Shown here one piece after another: positions 33,644 through 40,828 of a stretch of 64,000 nt of DNA. The number at the start of each line of letters is the position of its first letter. Position 1 is the first letter of the stretch. Under the pieces are notes generated by a model, which was given only the letters and a program-made list of their open reading frames with translations, had not been told where the DNA came from and did no database searches. Position numbers and translations under genes: made by a program. The stretch comes from CAYNYF01 sp964401385. GTDB taxonomy: Bacteria > Planctomycetota > Phycisphaerae > SM23-33. The stretch spans positions 1-64,000 of the forward strand of contig CAYNYF010000006.1 in assembly GCA_964401385.1 (NCBI GenBank), read 5' to 3'.

Positions 33644-33795
33644 CCGGCGGTAGGGCGGGGCTACTGCCCCGCCGAATGCTTCCGCCCCGCGAAATCCCTT
33701 CCGGCCGGCGGTAGGGCGGGGCTACTGCCCCGCCGAATGCTTCCGCCCCGCGAAATCCCTTCCGGCCGGCGGTAGGGCGGGGCTACTGCCCCGCG
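33644..33795. repeat. Tandem 61-bp hairpin repeat, 2.5 copies
   Basis: Units at 33644-33704 and 33705-33765 are identical; a third, 33766-33795, breaks off. Each contains GGCGGGGC-TACT-GCCCCGCC, an 8-bp stem. The third copy holds the TAG stop (33783-33785) of the nucleoside hydrolase gene and encodes its last residues. The hairpins may end transcription before the FG-GAP gene. Confidence 0.9.
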
Positions 33796-34784
33796 GAATT
33801 CTTTCCGGCGATCGGCTCGGCCAGGATCCTCTCCATGCACAAATCGTGCAGGGCCGCGCCCTTTTCGGCGTCGGCCGTCCATCCCAGCACGTGCGGCCCG
33901 TCGTCGGCCGGCTCGACCCGCAGCTCGGCCACCGTGCCGCGCGGTCCGACGGTGATGTACGCCCGCCCGGGGCGGGTCTGGATCACGCCGGCGAGGTCGC
34001 CGCCGGGCCTCCCGCCCAGCAGCCAGGCGAACGTGCGGAGGTCGGACACGTGGGGGATCGACTCCGGCCCGCACTCGCGCTTGTTCTTCCGCCACTCCTG
34101 AATGGCCAGCCAAATCACGTCGGTCGTCTCCAGCCCGCGCGTGCGGATCTTCTCGACGTCCTCGGCCGTCAGCCCGCCCAGCCCGGCCATGCCCTCCGGC
34201 AGCAGCACCCACTTCGCCTCCGAGCGGGCGACCGCGGCCACCGCCACCGGGTCGTATCGCAGGTTCCAGCCGATCCCCGGCGTCTGGCGGCCCGGGCCGA
34301 ACTGGCCGCCATTGGTCACGATCGCCGCCAGGTTCTTGGCCGTTTCCGGAAACCGCGTCAGCGCCATGCCGGCGTTGGTCATGGAGCCGATGGTCAGCAG
34401 GTAGACCTCTCCCGGCCGCTCGGCCGCGAGCTTGGCGATCAGCTCATCGGCCATCAGCGGGGAGCCCGGCGGCAAGCCGGCCTCCGTCGGGGCGACCTCG
34501 TTCTGCGTCACCCCGTCCAGCGGCGGCACCGGCGGGTTGCCCTGCGGCATCGACCGCGTGTAGCCGGCCACCACCGGTATCTCGGGCCGCCCGTAGGCCG
34601 CCGTCACCCGCCGCGTGATGCGGCTGCGGGCGGCCGTGTCGCAGTCCACCGTCGTCACCGCCAGCACCTCGAACTCCGGGCTGTTCAGCGCGAACGCCAC
34701 CACCAGGATGTCGTCGATGTCCTCGCCGATGTCGGTGTCGATGATGATGGGAATGGGCCCGCTCGGCCCGGCCGGCTTGTTCAT
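33783..34784 (-). CDS. Inosine-uridine-preferring nucleoside hydrolase family protein
   Basis: A 333-residue protein. The N-terminal calcium-binding signature I-I-I-D-T-D-I-G-E-D-I-D-D-I is complete, and the later segment L-L-T-I-G-S-M-T-N-A matches the substrate pocket region. Members hydrolyse the N-glycosidic bond of nucleosides. ATG 34784 is preferred over ATG 34790, because AAAAGGAG touches the upstream ATG directly but has normal spacing to the second. The lipoate-ligase gene ends 13 bases upstream, so both are likely co-transcribed. The last residues (N-S-A-G-Q) come from the 61-bp repeat, so the native C-terminus has been replaced or trimmed. Confidence 0.88.
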   Translation of the reverse strand: MNKPAGPSGPIPIIIDTDIGEDIDDILVVAFALNSPEFEVLAVTTVDCDTAARSRITRRVTAAYGRPEIPVVAGYTRSMPQGNPPVPPLDGVTQNEVAPTEAGLPPGSPLMADELIAKLAAERPGEVYLLTIGSMTNAGMALTRFPETAKNLAAIVTNGGQFGPGRQTPGIGWNLRYDPVAVAAVARSEAKWVLLPEGMAGLGGLTAEDVEKIRTRGLETTDVIWLAIQEWRKNKRECGPESIPHVSDLRTFAWLLGGRPGGDLAGVIQTRPGRAYITVGPRGTVAELRVEPADDGPHVLGWTADAEKGAALHDLCMERILAEPIAGKNSAGQ

Positions 34785-34797
34785 CTGCATCTCCTTT

Positions 34798-35568
34798 TCA
34801 TCTCCGCCGCAGCCATTGCGGCGATTCGTGCTTCGCTCGCAGCTCGCCCGCCAGGCGCCGCTCGCCCGCCGTCAACGTGCCGCTCTCCGCCTCGATCTTG
34901 CGTCCGCGGATGACCTCGATCACGGCCGCGGCCAGTTCGTCAAATTCGACCCGCCGGCCGAGCGCCTCGGAGAGCGCCCCGCTCCCTTGGGCCGGCACTG
35001 ACCGGCCCAGGATCACGCTGCCGTGCTGGAGGATTGCCCGGCCGGTCCGCCGCTGGGCCGAGCCGGCGACCTTGGCCTCCCCGGCCAGCAGGTCCCACCG
35101 TCCCCGCCGGCGGAAACAGAAGAACTCGCCGCCTGCCTGCCATCCTTTGGGCAGGTCGCTCGCCTGTCCCGGCGCGCCGCCGTCGCGCATAGTCAACATG
35201 GCGCGCCCACCCGAGCCATTCAGGCCGGCCGCCGCCGCGGCAATGACCCCGTGCATCCAGGGATACAGTCGCGCGGGGTCTCTGTGTTCGCCCGTGGGCA
35301 CGATCAGGCAGTAGGTCAGCTCGTCGGCGTGGATGATGGCCCCGCCGCCCGTCGGGCGGCGGACGATCGGCAGCCCCGCCAAGAAGCTGGCGGGCAAGTT
35401 GCCTGCCGCCTGGAAGTATCCCAGCGACAGCGTCGGCTCGGCCCAGCCGTACAACCGCAGTGTTGCGGTCGCCTCGCCATTCGCCAAGCGGAGGAGCGCC
35501 TCGTCGATGGCCATGTTCTCCGCCCCACCCCGCCGCCCGTCCAGTATGATCCGAAGCTTCTCGATCAA
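34798..35568 (-). CDS. Lipoate-protein ligase A-like protein
   Basis: A 256-residue member of the biotin/lipoate A/B ligase family, which attaches lipoyl or octanoyl groups to E2 or GcvH proteins. The core motif R-R-P-T-G-G-G-A-I-I-H and the catalytic Lys in E-A-K-V-A-G-S-A-Q-R-R are present. The K-V-A-G-S-A-Q pattern is typical of octanoyltransferase/LplA proteins. The start appears to be TTG at 35568 after GAGAGGG. Length fits the catalytic domain without the accessory C-terminal LplA domain, so it may be an octanoyl-transferase (LipM-like) rather than an ATP-dependent ligase. Confidence 0.9.
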   Translation of the reverse strand: MIEKLRIILDGRRGGAENMAIDEALLRLANGEATATLRLYGWAEPTLSLGYFQAAGNLPASFLAGLPIVRRPTGGGAIIHADELTYCLIVPTGEHRDPARLYPWMHGVIAAAAAGLNGSGGRAMLTMRDGGAPGQASDLPKGWQAGGEFFCFRRRGRWDLLAGEAKVAGSAQRRTGRAILQHGSVILGRSVPAQGSGALSEALGRRVEFDELAAAVIEVIRGRKIEAESGTLTAGERRLAGELRAKHESPQWLRRR

Positions 35569-35654
35569 CGGATTCTACCCTCTCGCGGCTCGCCAGGACA
35601 GCCCAGCCCGCCCGGGACTGTCAAGCGGGCGGGCGCGCCGCCCTGCAGTCGCCC

Positions 35655-35702
35655 GGTTGATCAGTTCCTCGGTTAATCAGTTGATCCCTGCCCGCCCGGC
35701 GC
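35655..35702. repeat. Octanucleotide array (GGTTGATC-type) with adjacent hairpin
   Basis: Four consecutive 8-mers, GGTTGATC AGTTCCTC GGTTAATC AGTTGATC, run from 35655 to 35686. They are followed by CCTGCC, a short spacer and GCAGGG. The same arrangement with six 8-mers is at 49487-49557. Confidence 0.75.
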
Positions 35703-35788
35703 AAGCAGGGGCGCAGCAGACTAGATAACCGGGTACAATGCGGGGGTACTGAAAGGCATGCCGGGTTACATTCCAGAAGGGGAACGCC

Positions 35789-36670
35789 ATGGACAAGCGG
35801 GACATCGAGGCGTGGGCGAACCGTGTTATCGACGCCGTTGAGAGGCACGAAACGTCTGAACACTCATTTGTCGAGTTGAAAGCTAAGTGGCCAGACGACC
35901 ACAGAAAGGCCGCAGAGCGCATTGGCGGACAAGCAAACGCTGCTGGTGGCGAGCCCTTTCTGTGGCTCATTGGCGTCGATGAGAAAGGGCATGCCGTGAC
36001 TGGCGCCCAGCCAACTGAGCTGAGCAACTGGTGGGCACAAGTCACGAAGTACTTCGATGACGGATTTGCACCCAAACTTGCGCTGCAGTTCGATGTCCCG
36101 AGGGGAGACAAGACCGTAATGGCCTTGTATTTCCTCAGCGATCGCGCACCGTACGTGATCATCCGCGACCGCGGTGCCCGTGGCGTGCCCTGGCGCGAGG
36201 CAACCGGCTTCCGCTGGGCACGCCGGCGCGATCTGCTTGACATATTATGGCCGGCCAATCCGGTTCCCCAGGTGGAACAGGTGAGTGGGCGAATAAAGCA
36301 AACAAATAAGGAGCCACCCAAGGTCAGCGTTCGTGTGCGCCTATACCTTTTCCTTCGTGGCGTGCGAGGCACAATCACTCTTCCCGAGCACAAATGCTCC
36401 GGGTCCGTCACCTTCGGGGGCCTCGAAGGCCCCTTGCGCGAGCTCCAGTTGCTCTACTACGCCGAGTCTGCGGCGGGGGGTGAGGTAAAGCTCAACGGCT
36501 CGGGCGTGGTTGACGTTACCGCAGAGGCCCGTCTCGAAGACCCACCCGATCCCCGGTCGAACGCGCAGGTCCGGCTCAACCTGGGCATACTGGGCAGGAG
36601 CGAAGGGCTCTCGCTTGTTCTGCCCTTCAAGCGCCCAAAGGACCACAGCTTCTGGTCCCTGGCGAAATAG
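35789..36670 (+). CDS. AlbA_2/Schlafen-like DNA-binding domain protein, tentative
   Basis: A 293-residue protein with GGGGA before ATG. Residues about 20-70 show the AlbA_2 pattern: a conserved E-L-K-A-K-W, then I-G-G-Q-A-N-A-A-G-G-E-P-F-L-W-L-I-G-V-D-E-K-G, matching the N-A-x-G-G-x-L-x-x-G-V-D core of Schlafen-type divergent AAA/AlbA_2 proteins. The C-terminal half (about 165-290) is beta-rich and unrecognised. Codon use is more AT-tolerant than in neighbouring genes, and it lies alone on the plus strand between minus-strand genes, consistent with acquisition. AlbA_2 proteins include transcription regulators and anti-phage components. Function is open. Confidence 0.6.
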   Translation: MDKRDIEAWANRVIDAVERHETSEHSFVELKAKWPDDHRKAAERIGGQANAAGGEPFLWLIGVDEKGHAVTGAQPTELSNWWAQVTKYFDDGFAPKLALQFDVPRGDKTVMALYFLSDRAPYVIIRDRGARGVPWREATGFRWARRRDLLDILWPANPVPQVEQVSGRIKQTNKEPPKVSVRVRLYLFLRGVRGTITLPEHKCSGSVTFGGLEGPLRELQLLYYAESAAGGEVKLNGSGVVDVTAEARLEDPPDPRSNAQVRLNLGILGRSEGLSLVLPFKRPKDHSFWSLAK

Positions 36671-36721
36671 TCGGCGTCGTAAGGTACGTCCAAGCACGCA
36701 GGCTGTGCGGCTAGTGAGTCG

Positions 36722-37255
36722 TCAAGTGGCGTCGTTACTTCTGTCCAGGTTATCCCGATCATCAACCTCCGGCAACAGTCTGCCCTCAATAGCGGCCTCG
36801 ACCATTCTCTCGACCGCGTTGATGATCCAGTCTCCTCCGAGCACAAGCTTGCCTTGGTGGGACCCGTTCAGGATCACGCGTGGATCCTGCCAGTCGATCA
36901 CCACGGGCTGTTCGGGCGACTCGTCCAGGCTAAGCTTGGAGCCCTCGTGAACTAGTGCCCCCCGTAAGTACTTGTACAGCACGTCCTCCAGCTTCAGCCC
37001 CCCTTTGCCGGGAACGTCGACAGTGAACTCGCTCGTGATCAGGGGATACGTGACCAAGTGCTTCCTCAGGTAGCGGCAGAAACGCTTAGCCACGTTGCCG
37101 CGTCCCGAGAGCTGTGGATGAGCCCGACGCGCCAGGGCGTCCACCGCACACAGGAGCATCAAAAGGCAACCCCTCTTGCTGCCAAGATGGTACAGCCATT
37201 TGGCGTCTGTCAGCATCCACCGTAGGTCTTCGTTCGCGGGCCTATCCGTCCCCAT
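36722..37255 (-). CDS. HEPN-like hypothetical protein
   Basis: A 177-residue protein, helical throughout. The C-terminal half contains Y-L-R-G-A-L-V-H-E-G, an R-x4-H motif like the catalytic motif of HEPN RNases and of HEPN partners in toxin-antitoxin and abortive-infection systems. The first half (L-M-L-L-C-A-V-D-A-L-A-R-R) fits a four-helix bundle. ATG 37255 is chosen because GAGGAG lies upstream at useful spacing; a longer frame exists but has shadow-like sequence. It follows two small genes on the same strand (37377 and 37660). HEPN assignment is from one motif and helix pattern only. Confidence 0.55.
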   Translation of the reverse strand: MGTDRPANEDLRWMLTDAKWLYHLGSKRGCLLMLLCAVDALARRAHPQLSGRGNVAKRFCRYLRKHLVTYPLITSEFTVDVPGKGGLKLEDVLYKYLRGALVHEGSKLSLDESPEQPVVIDWQDPRVILNGSHQGKLVLGGDWIINAVERMVEAAIEGRLLPEVDDRDNLDRSNDAT

Positions 37256-37376
37256 AGCCCCTAGTCTCCTCAGTCGGATTCCCTGGGCAATTTCGTTCGA
37301 CCAGCCCGCGCCGGAACCAAAACAATCTCCGCCCGGGTGGCACCGGCTCTTGGCGAAGAGAACCTCCAATAGCCCC

Positions 37377-37673
37377 TCAGTCCACTGCCCGTCCCGCCTG
37401 CGGATCGTAGCCTGCCCGGCGGCGCCAGCAGCGCTCCGCGCGCTCCCAAACCACACCAGGTTCGGTGAGCCTCCGGAACTCCCGGAGCACGCCTCGACCA
37501 ATGGCTAGGTTGCCATTCTCGTTGATGTACGTAAATTCCTTCCCCAAGTTGCGGTAGATGTAGTATACGGCAGTTTCTTGATAGAGTGTTCCGTGCCGTT
37601 CGAGTTCGCCCTTCATCCACACTGCAACGTCCGCAGCGCTGGGGCCGCTTCGAGCGCTACTACTCTTCTTCAT
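37377..37673 (-). CDS. DUF6953-like small conserved protein
   Basis: A 98-residue protein with the conserved core V-A-x-W-M-x-x-E-L-E-R-x-G-x-L-Y-Q-E-T-A-V-Y-Y-I, then F-T-Y-I-N-E-N-G-N-L-A-I and V-V-W-E-R-A-E-R-C-W-R-R-R, which I recognise as the DUF6953 family. Its function is unknown. The start overlaps the end of the YodC-like gene by 14 bases and has GAAGAGG upstream, so the two are coupled. The conserved part ends near residue 92; length is normal for the family. Confidence 0.7.
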   Translation of the reverse strand: MKKSSSARSGPSAADVAVWMKGELERHGTLYQETAVYYIYRNLGKEFTYINENGNLAIGRGVLREFRRLTEPGVVWERAERCWRRRAGYDPQAGRAVD

Positions 37674-37842
37674 CCTCTTCGACCTTGACGAGTGCTTCGG
37701 GCACGAACCACCCGCTACTTAATTTGCTGCCCGCAAACCATTGGCAGTGGTAGTCACCGTCGATCTCGTTGCGACTCCGGACTGTCACGTTGGGTCCACC
37801 AGACTTCAGCTGGACAACATCTCCCACTTCAAACTCTGGCAT
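37660..37842 (-). CDS. YodC-like (DUF2158) small protein
   Basis: A 60-residue protein with the YodC pattern F-E-V-G-D-V-V-Q-L-K-S-G-G-P-x-x-T-V, then C-Q-W-F-A-G-S-K-L-S-S-G-W-F-x-P-E-A-L-V. The fold is a small SH3-like barrel of unknown function. The chosen ATG (37842) follows AAGGGG, which is part of a hairpin-plus-ribosome-site module also found before the genes at 49681 and 51785. A Glu-rich tail ends the protein. First gene of a three-gene minus-strand set with DUF6953-like and HEPN-like genes. Confidence 0.85.
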   Translation of the reverse strand: MPEFEVGDVVQLKSGGPNVTVRSRNEIDGDYHCQWFAGSKLSSGWFVPEALVKVEEDEEE

Positions 37843-37844
37843 TG

Positions 37845-37875
37845 TGCACCCCTTCCCCCGGCCCCGTTTGGCCGG
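37845..37875 (-). promoter_or_regulatory. Hairpin plus ribosome-site module before the YodC-like gene
   Basis: On the minus strand CCGGCC-AAACGG-GGCCGG is followed by GGGAAGGGGT and, 5 bases later, ATG. The same module, differing only in the loop, is found at 49659-49677 and 51754-51780. Confidence 0.7.
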
Positions 37876-38120
37876 ATGGTGGATTGTCGCCGCCCGGTAT
37901 GCTCCCGTCAAGATGGGAAAGCATTTGCGCGCGCGGATGCGAACGCTCCGGCCGGGGGGAGGCGGGATTTGTGAGATTTTTTATCTCCCGCGGCCGGGGG
38001 GAGTTGGCCATTCCCGCACCAGTTTTGGGAAAGCGTTTGCGCGCGCATACGTGAACGCGCGAAGTAAGTACGGAGGGGGGCGCTGCGCGTATGCGCGCCG
38101 GCCGTGAGGCCGGCGATCGT

Positions 38121-38207
38121 AGCCGGGAGTCAGTAGAAAGGAGCCGGAAGACGTAGCCAGGAGCCAGTAGCCAGTAGGCAGGAGACGGGAGCGGCAGGAA
38201 ACGGGAA
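38121..38207. repeat. Degenerate heptanucleotide array
   Basis: Runs of AGCCAGT/AGCCAGG/AGGCAGG-type 7-mers in phase, for example AGCCAGG AGCCAGT AGCCAGT AGGCAGG AGACGGG, with two 6-base slips. Confidence 0.7.
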
Positions 38208-38325
38208 AAGTCGGAAAAATGGGGAAAATGGACAACGCGAATGAGGCGAATCACAACAAATTCGCGCTAATGGAAGAGAAGAAACATCAAAGTGTTATTG
38301 GAACAAGACTTATGGATTTTCGACC

Positions 38326-38445
38326 CGTTCAGAACGGTTCAGAATGGTTCCCAACGGTGCTCAATGGTACTCAACGGTACTCAACGGTACTCAATGGTAT
38401 CGAATGGTATCGAATGGTTGCGAATGGTACAGCTTGGTTTCGTCC
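38326..38445. repeat. Decanucleotide array, 12 units
   Basis: Twelve in-phase 10-mers of the form GGTNNNNAAY: GGTTCAGAAT, GGTACTCAAC (twice), GGTATCGAAT (twice), GGTTGCGAAT and others. Phase is kept without slips. It is preceded by TATGGATTTTCGACCC, resembling the segment before the second decamer array. Confidence 0.9.
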
Positions 38446-38558
38446 CTTTGGGGAATATTGCCCGGACGCCCCGAGGAGGCAGCAGGCAGCAGCCAAGCCT
38501 ACTCCGCCGAAGCAGACGCTTCGGCTGCGAAGGCTGGACGGGCAGCAGGCAACGGCAA

Positions 38559-38632
38559 AGGGACTAGGGACCAGGGAAAGGCAGAGGGACCAGGGACCAG
38601 GGACTTGGGACTAGGGAACGGCAACGGCAACG
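38559..38632. repeat. Degenerate heptanucleotide array (GGGACCA type)
   Basis: Heptamers GGGACTA, GGGACCA, GGGACCA, GGGACTT, GGGACTA, with GCAACG hexamers at the end. Resembles the STRR heptamer arrays known from filamentous cyanobacteria. Confidence 0.8.
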
Positions 38633-38715
38633 ACAGAACACGGCACACGGCTGTCTGGGAAGAATAGGCAAGATGGGAAAGCACGCAGTCGAGCAAATCA
38701 AGGTTATCGGACGTT

Positions 38716-38756
38716 CAAATCCACAAGGCATTGCGGCCCAACGGTTTGTGGATTTG
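38716..38756. repeat. 11-bp perfect inverted repeat just before the second decamer array
   Basis: CAAATCCACAA (38716-38726) pairs with TTGTGGATTTG (38746-38756). The right arm corresponds to the segment that also precedes the first decamer array. Confidence 0.7.
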
Positions 38757-38760
38757 GGCC

Positions 38761-38840
38761 CCGTTGCGAATCGTTGCGAATCGTTGCGAATCGTTGCGAA
38801 TCGTTGCGAATCGTTGCGAATCTTTGCGTTTCTTTGCGTT
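38761..38840. repeat. Decanucleotide array, 8 units
   Basis: Six 10-mers NCGTTGCGAA, five of them identical (TCGTTGCGAA), followed by two TCTTTGCGTT units. One unit of the first array (GGTTGCGAAT) is the same word in another phase, so the arrays are related. Confidence 0.9.
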
Positions 38841-38934
38841 CCTACCCGCCCGGGCAACCGCGCCCGGCCAGGCCTACCCCGTGGCGGCAGGCAGGCAGGC
38901 AAGTCTTTGCGAACCTGCCCGCCCTGCGGGCCAT

Positions 38935-39260
38935 TGCTCGATTGCTGGATTGCCGAATTGTTTGCTTCCCGCCCTGCGGGCTATTGTTCGATTGTGCGAT
39001 TGGTCCATTCCGGCCGGCCACCGCCCGCCGGGTTGCTTCGTTCGCGTCGTTCGCGGCTCTCTTGGGATTTGCTGGATTGCCGAATTGTTTGCTTCCCGCC
39101 TTGCGGGCTATTGCTCGATTGTGCGATTGGTGGATTCCGCCCGGCGGGTTGCTTTGTTCGCGTCGTTCGCGGCTCTCTTGGGATTTGCCCGATTGTGGGA
39201 TTGCCGAATTGTTTGCCTCCCGCCTTGCGGGCTATTGTTCGATTGTGGTATTGCGGAATT
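38935..39260. repeat. ~125-bp tandem repeat, about 2.6 copies, made of ATTGNNNN octamers
   Basis: The landmark GATTGCCGAATTG starts at 38948, 39075 and 39199, giving periods of 127 and 124. Inside each copy ATTGCTCG ATTGCTGG ATTGCCGA ATTGTTTG octamers run in phase, interrupted by a GCGGG palindrome and a CGTCGTTCGCGGCTCTCTTG stretch. The last copy ends about 40 bases before the sulfatase start. Confidence 0.85.
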
Positions 39261-39297
39261 CCTGCCCGGCAGGCCCGGCGGCAGAGGAGGCAGTGAC

Positions 39298-40764
39298 ATG
39301 CGGATTTTGTACCTGGACATCGACACGCTTCGGGCGGACCACCTGGGCTGCTACGGCTATCACCGCGACACCTCGCCCAACATCGACCGCGTCGCGGCCG
39401 AGGGCGTCCGCTTCGAGAAGGTCTACGTCTCCGACGCCCCGTGCCTGCCCAGCCGGGCGAGCATGTTCACCGGGCAGTTCGGCATCCACACCGGCGTGGT
39501 CGGGCACGGCGGCTCGGCCGCGGACATCCGCCCCGTCGGCCGGGAGCGCCGCTTCCACACCTCCGACCAGCGCCCGGGCTTCATCGACTGCCTCCGCGGG
39601 CAGGGCCTCTACCCCGTCTCGGTCAGCCCGTTCGCCGAGCGGCACTCGGCCTGGTGGTTCTGCGCCGGCTGGCGCGAGATGTTCAACCCGGGCAAGCGCG
39701 GGCAGGAGCGGGCGGACGAGGTGGTGCCCTACGCGCTGGAATGGATCCGCCGCAACGCCAAGAAAGACAACTGGATGCTGCACGTGAACCTGTGGGACCC
39801 GCACGCGCCGTATCGCACGCCGGAGGCCTTCGGCAACCCCTTCGCCGCCGACCCGCCGCCGAGCTGGTACACCGAGGAGGTGCGGCGGCGGCATTGGAAC
39901 AGCTTCGGCCCGCGCTCGGCGCAGGAGCCGACGGGGCGCTACGGCGGGCGGCCGATGAGCGAGCAGTTTCCGCGCATGCCCGACCAGATCGCCAGCGTGG
40001 ACGACTACCGGCGGTGGATCGACGGCTACGACTGCGGCATCCGCTACGCCGATCAGCATTGCGGGCAGGTGCTGGACGCCCTGGCCGAGGCGGGCGTGCT
40101 GGACGAGACGCTGGTGATGGTGACTTCCGACCACGGCGAGAACCAGGGCGAGCTGGGTGTGTACGGCGACCACCACACGGCCGACCACATCACCTCGCGC
40201 GTGCCGATGATTCTGCGCGTGCCGGGGGCGGCCGGCGGGCGCGTGGACGACGGACTGCACTACCAGACGGACGTGGCGGCCACGCTGGTGGAGCTGCTGG
40301 GCGGGCAGGTGCCGGCTCACTGGGACGGGCGGAGCTTCGCGGAGGCCTTCGGCGCCGCCCAAAGCCGCGGGCGGGAGTTCGTTGTCTTCAGCCAGAACTG
40401 CTGGGCGTGCCAGCGGGCGGTGCGGTGGGGCGACTGGGTGTTGATCCGCAGCTACCACACGGGGCTGAAGGACTATCCCGCGCGGATGCTGTTCAACGTG
40501 GCCGACGACCCGCACGAGCTGGACGACCTCACCCGGCGGCGGGGCGAGCTGGCCGACCGCGGACAGGCGCTGATCGAGCAGTGGACCGGCGAGATGATGG
40601 CGACCAGCGAGTCGCGCGTCGATCCGATGTGGACGGTGATGGCCGAGGGCGGGCCGTATCACTGCCGCGAGATCGGGCAGGCATACGTGGAGCACCTCCG
40701 CCGCACCGGGCGGGGCGGGCACGCCGACTTCCTGGAGGCCCACCCGACCGGCCTGGCCGAGTGA
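39298..40764 (+). CDS. Sulfatase (Cys-type, formylglycine-dependent)
   Basis: A 488-residue sulfatase; AGGAGG lies 7 bases before ATG. The active site is C-L-P-S-R-A-S-M-F-T-G with Cys49. Metal ligands Asp7 and Asp9 lie in Y-L-D-I-D-T-L-R-A-D-H-L-G-C-Y-G-Y, and a later S-D-H-G-E-N segment completes the site. No signal peptide is visible. The D-x-D-T-L-R-x-D start and the H-x-P-Y-R segment resemble arylsulfatase A-type enzymes acting on glycans; the substrate is unknown. Distinct from the sulfatase at 7916. The promoter must lie in or near the tandem repeats upstream. Confidence 0.94.
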   Translation: MRILYLDIDTLRADHLGCYGYHRDTSPNIDRVAAEGVRFEKVYVSDAPCLPSRASMFTGQFGIHTGVVGHGGSAADIRPVGRERRFHTSDQRPGFIDCLRGQGLYPVSVSPFAERHSAWWFCAGWREMFNPGKRGQERADEVVPYALEWIRRNAKKDNWMLHVNLWDPHAPYRTPEAFGNPFAADPPPSWYTEEVRRRHWNSFGPRSAQEPTGRYGGRPMSEQFPRMPDQIASVDDYRRWIDGYDCGIRYADQHCGQVLDALAEAGVLDETLVMVTSDHGENQGELGVYGDHHTADHITSRVPMILRVPGAAGGRVDDGLHYQTDVAATLVELLGGQVPAHWDGRSFAEAFGAAQSRGREFVVFSQNCWACQRAVRWGDWVLIRSYHTGLKDYPARMLFNVADDPHELDDLTRRRGELADRGQALIEQWTGEMMATSESRVDPMWTVMAEGGPYHCREIGQAYVEHLRRTGRGGHADFLEAHPTGLAE

Positions 40765-40828
40765 ATCGGCGAAAGGAGCACGATCGAAAAAGGGGAAAGA
40801 CTCAGGCGGCGCGGAAGCCGCCGGTAAG

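Larger units (their letters stand above)
37843..39297. other. 1.45-kb gene-free region built of short tandem arrays
   Basis: No credible gene. It holds heptamer arrays (38121-38207 and 38559-38632), decamer arrays (38326-38445 and 38761-38840), a ~125-bp tandem repeat made of octamers (38935-39260) and a perfect hairpin (38716-38756). ORFs that cross it are repeat translations. Confidence 0.85.

Noticed and set aside
38326..38840. CRISPR array
   Set aside because: Period is 10 bp with no spacers, and no cas genes are nearby.
38731..39297. N-terminal extension of the sulfatase through the repeats
   Set aside because: The in-frame extension merely translates decamer and octamer arrays; AGGAGG and the D-x-D-T start point to 39298.
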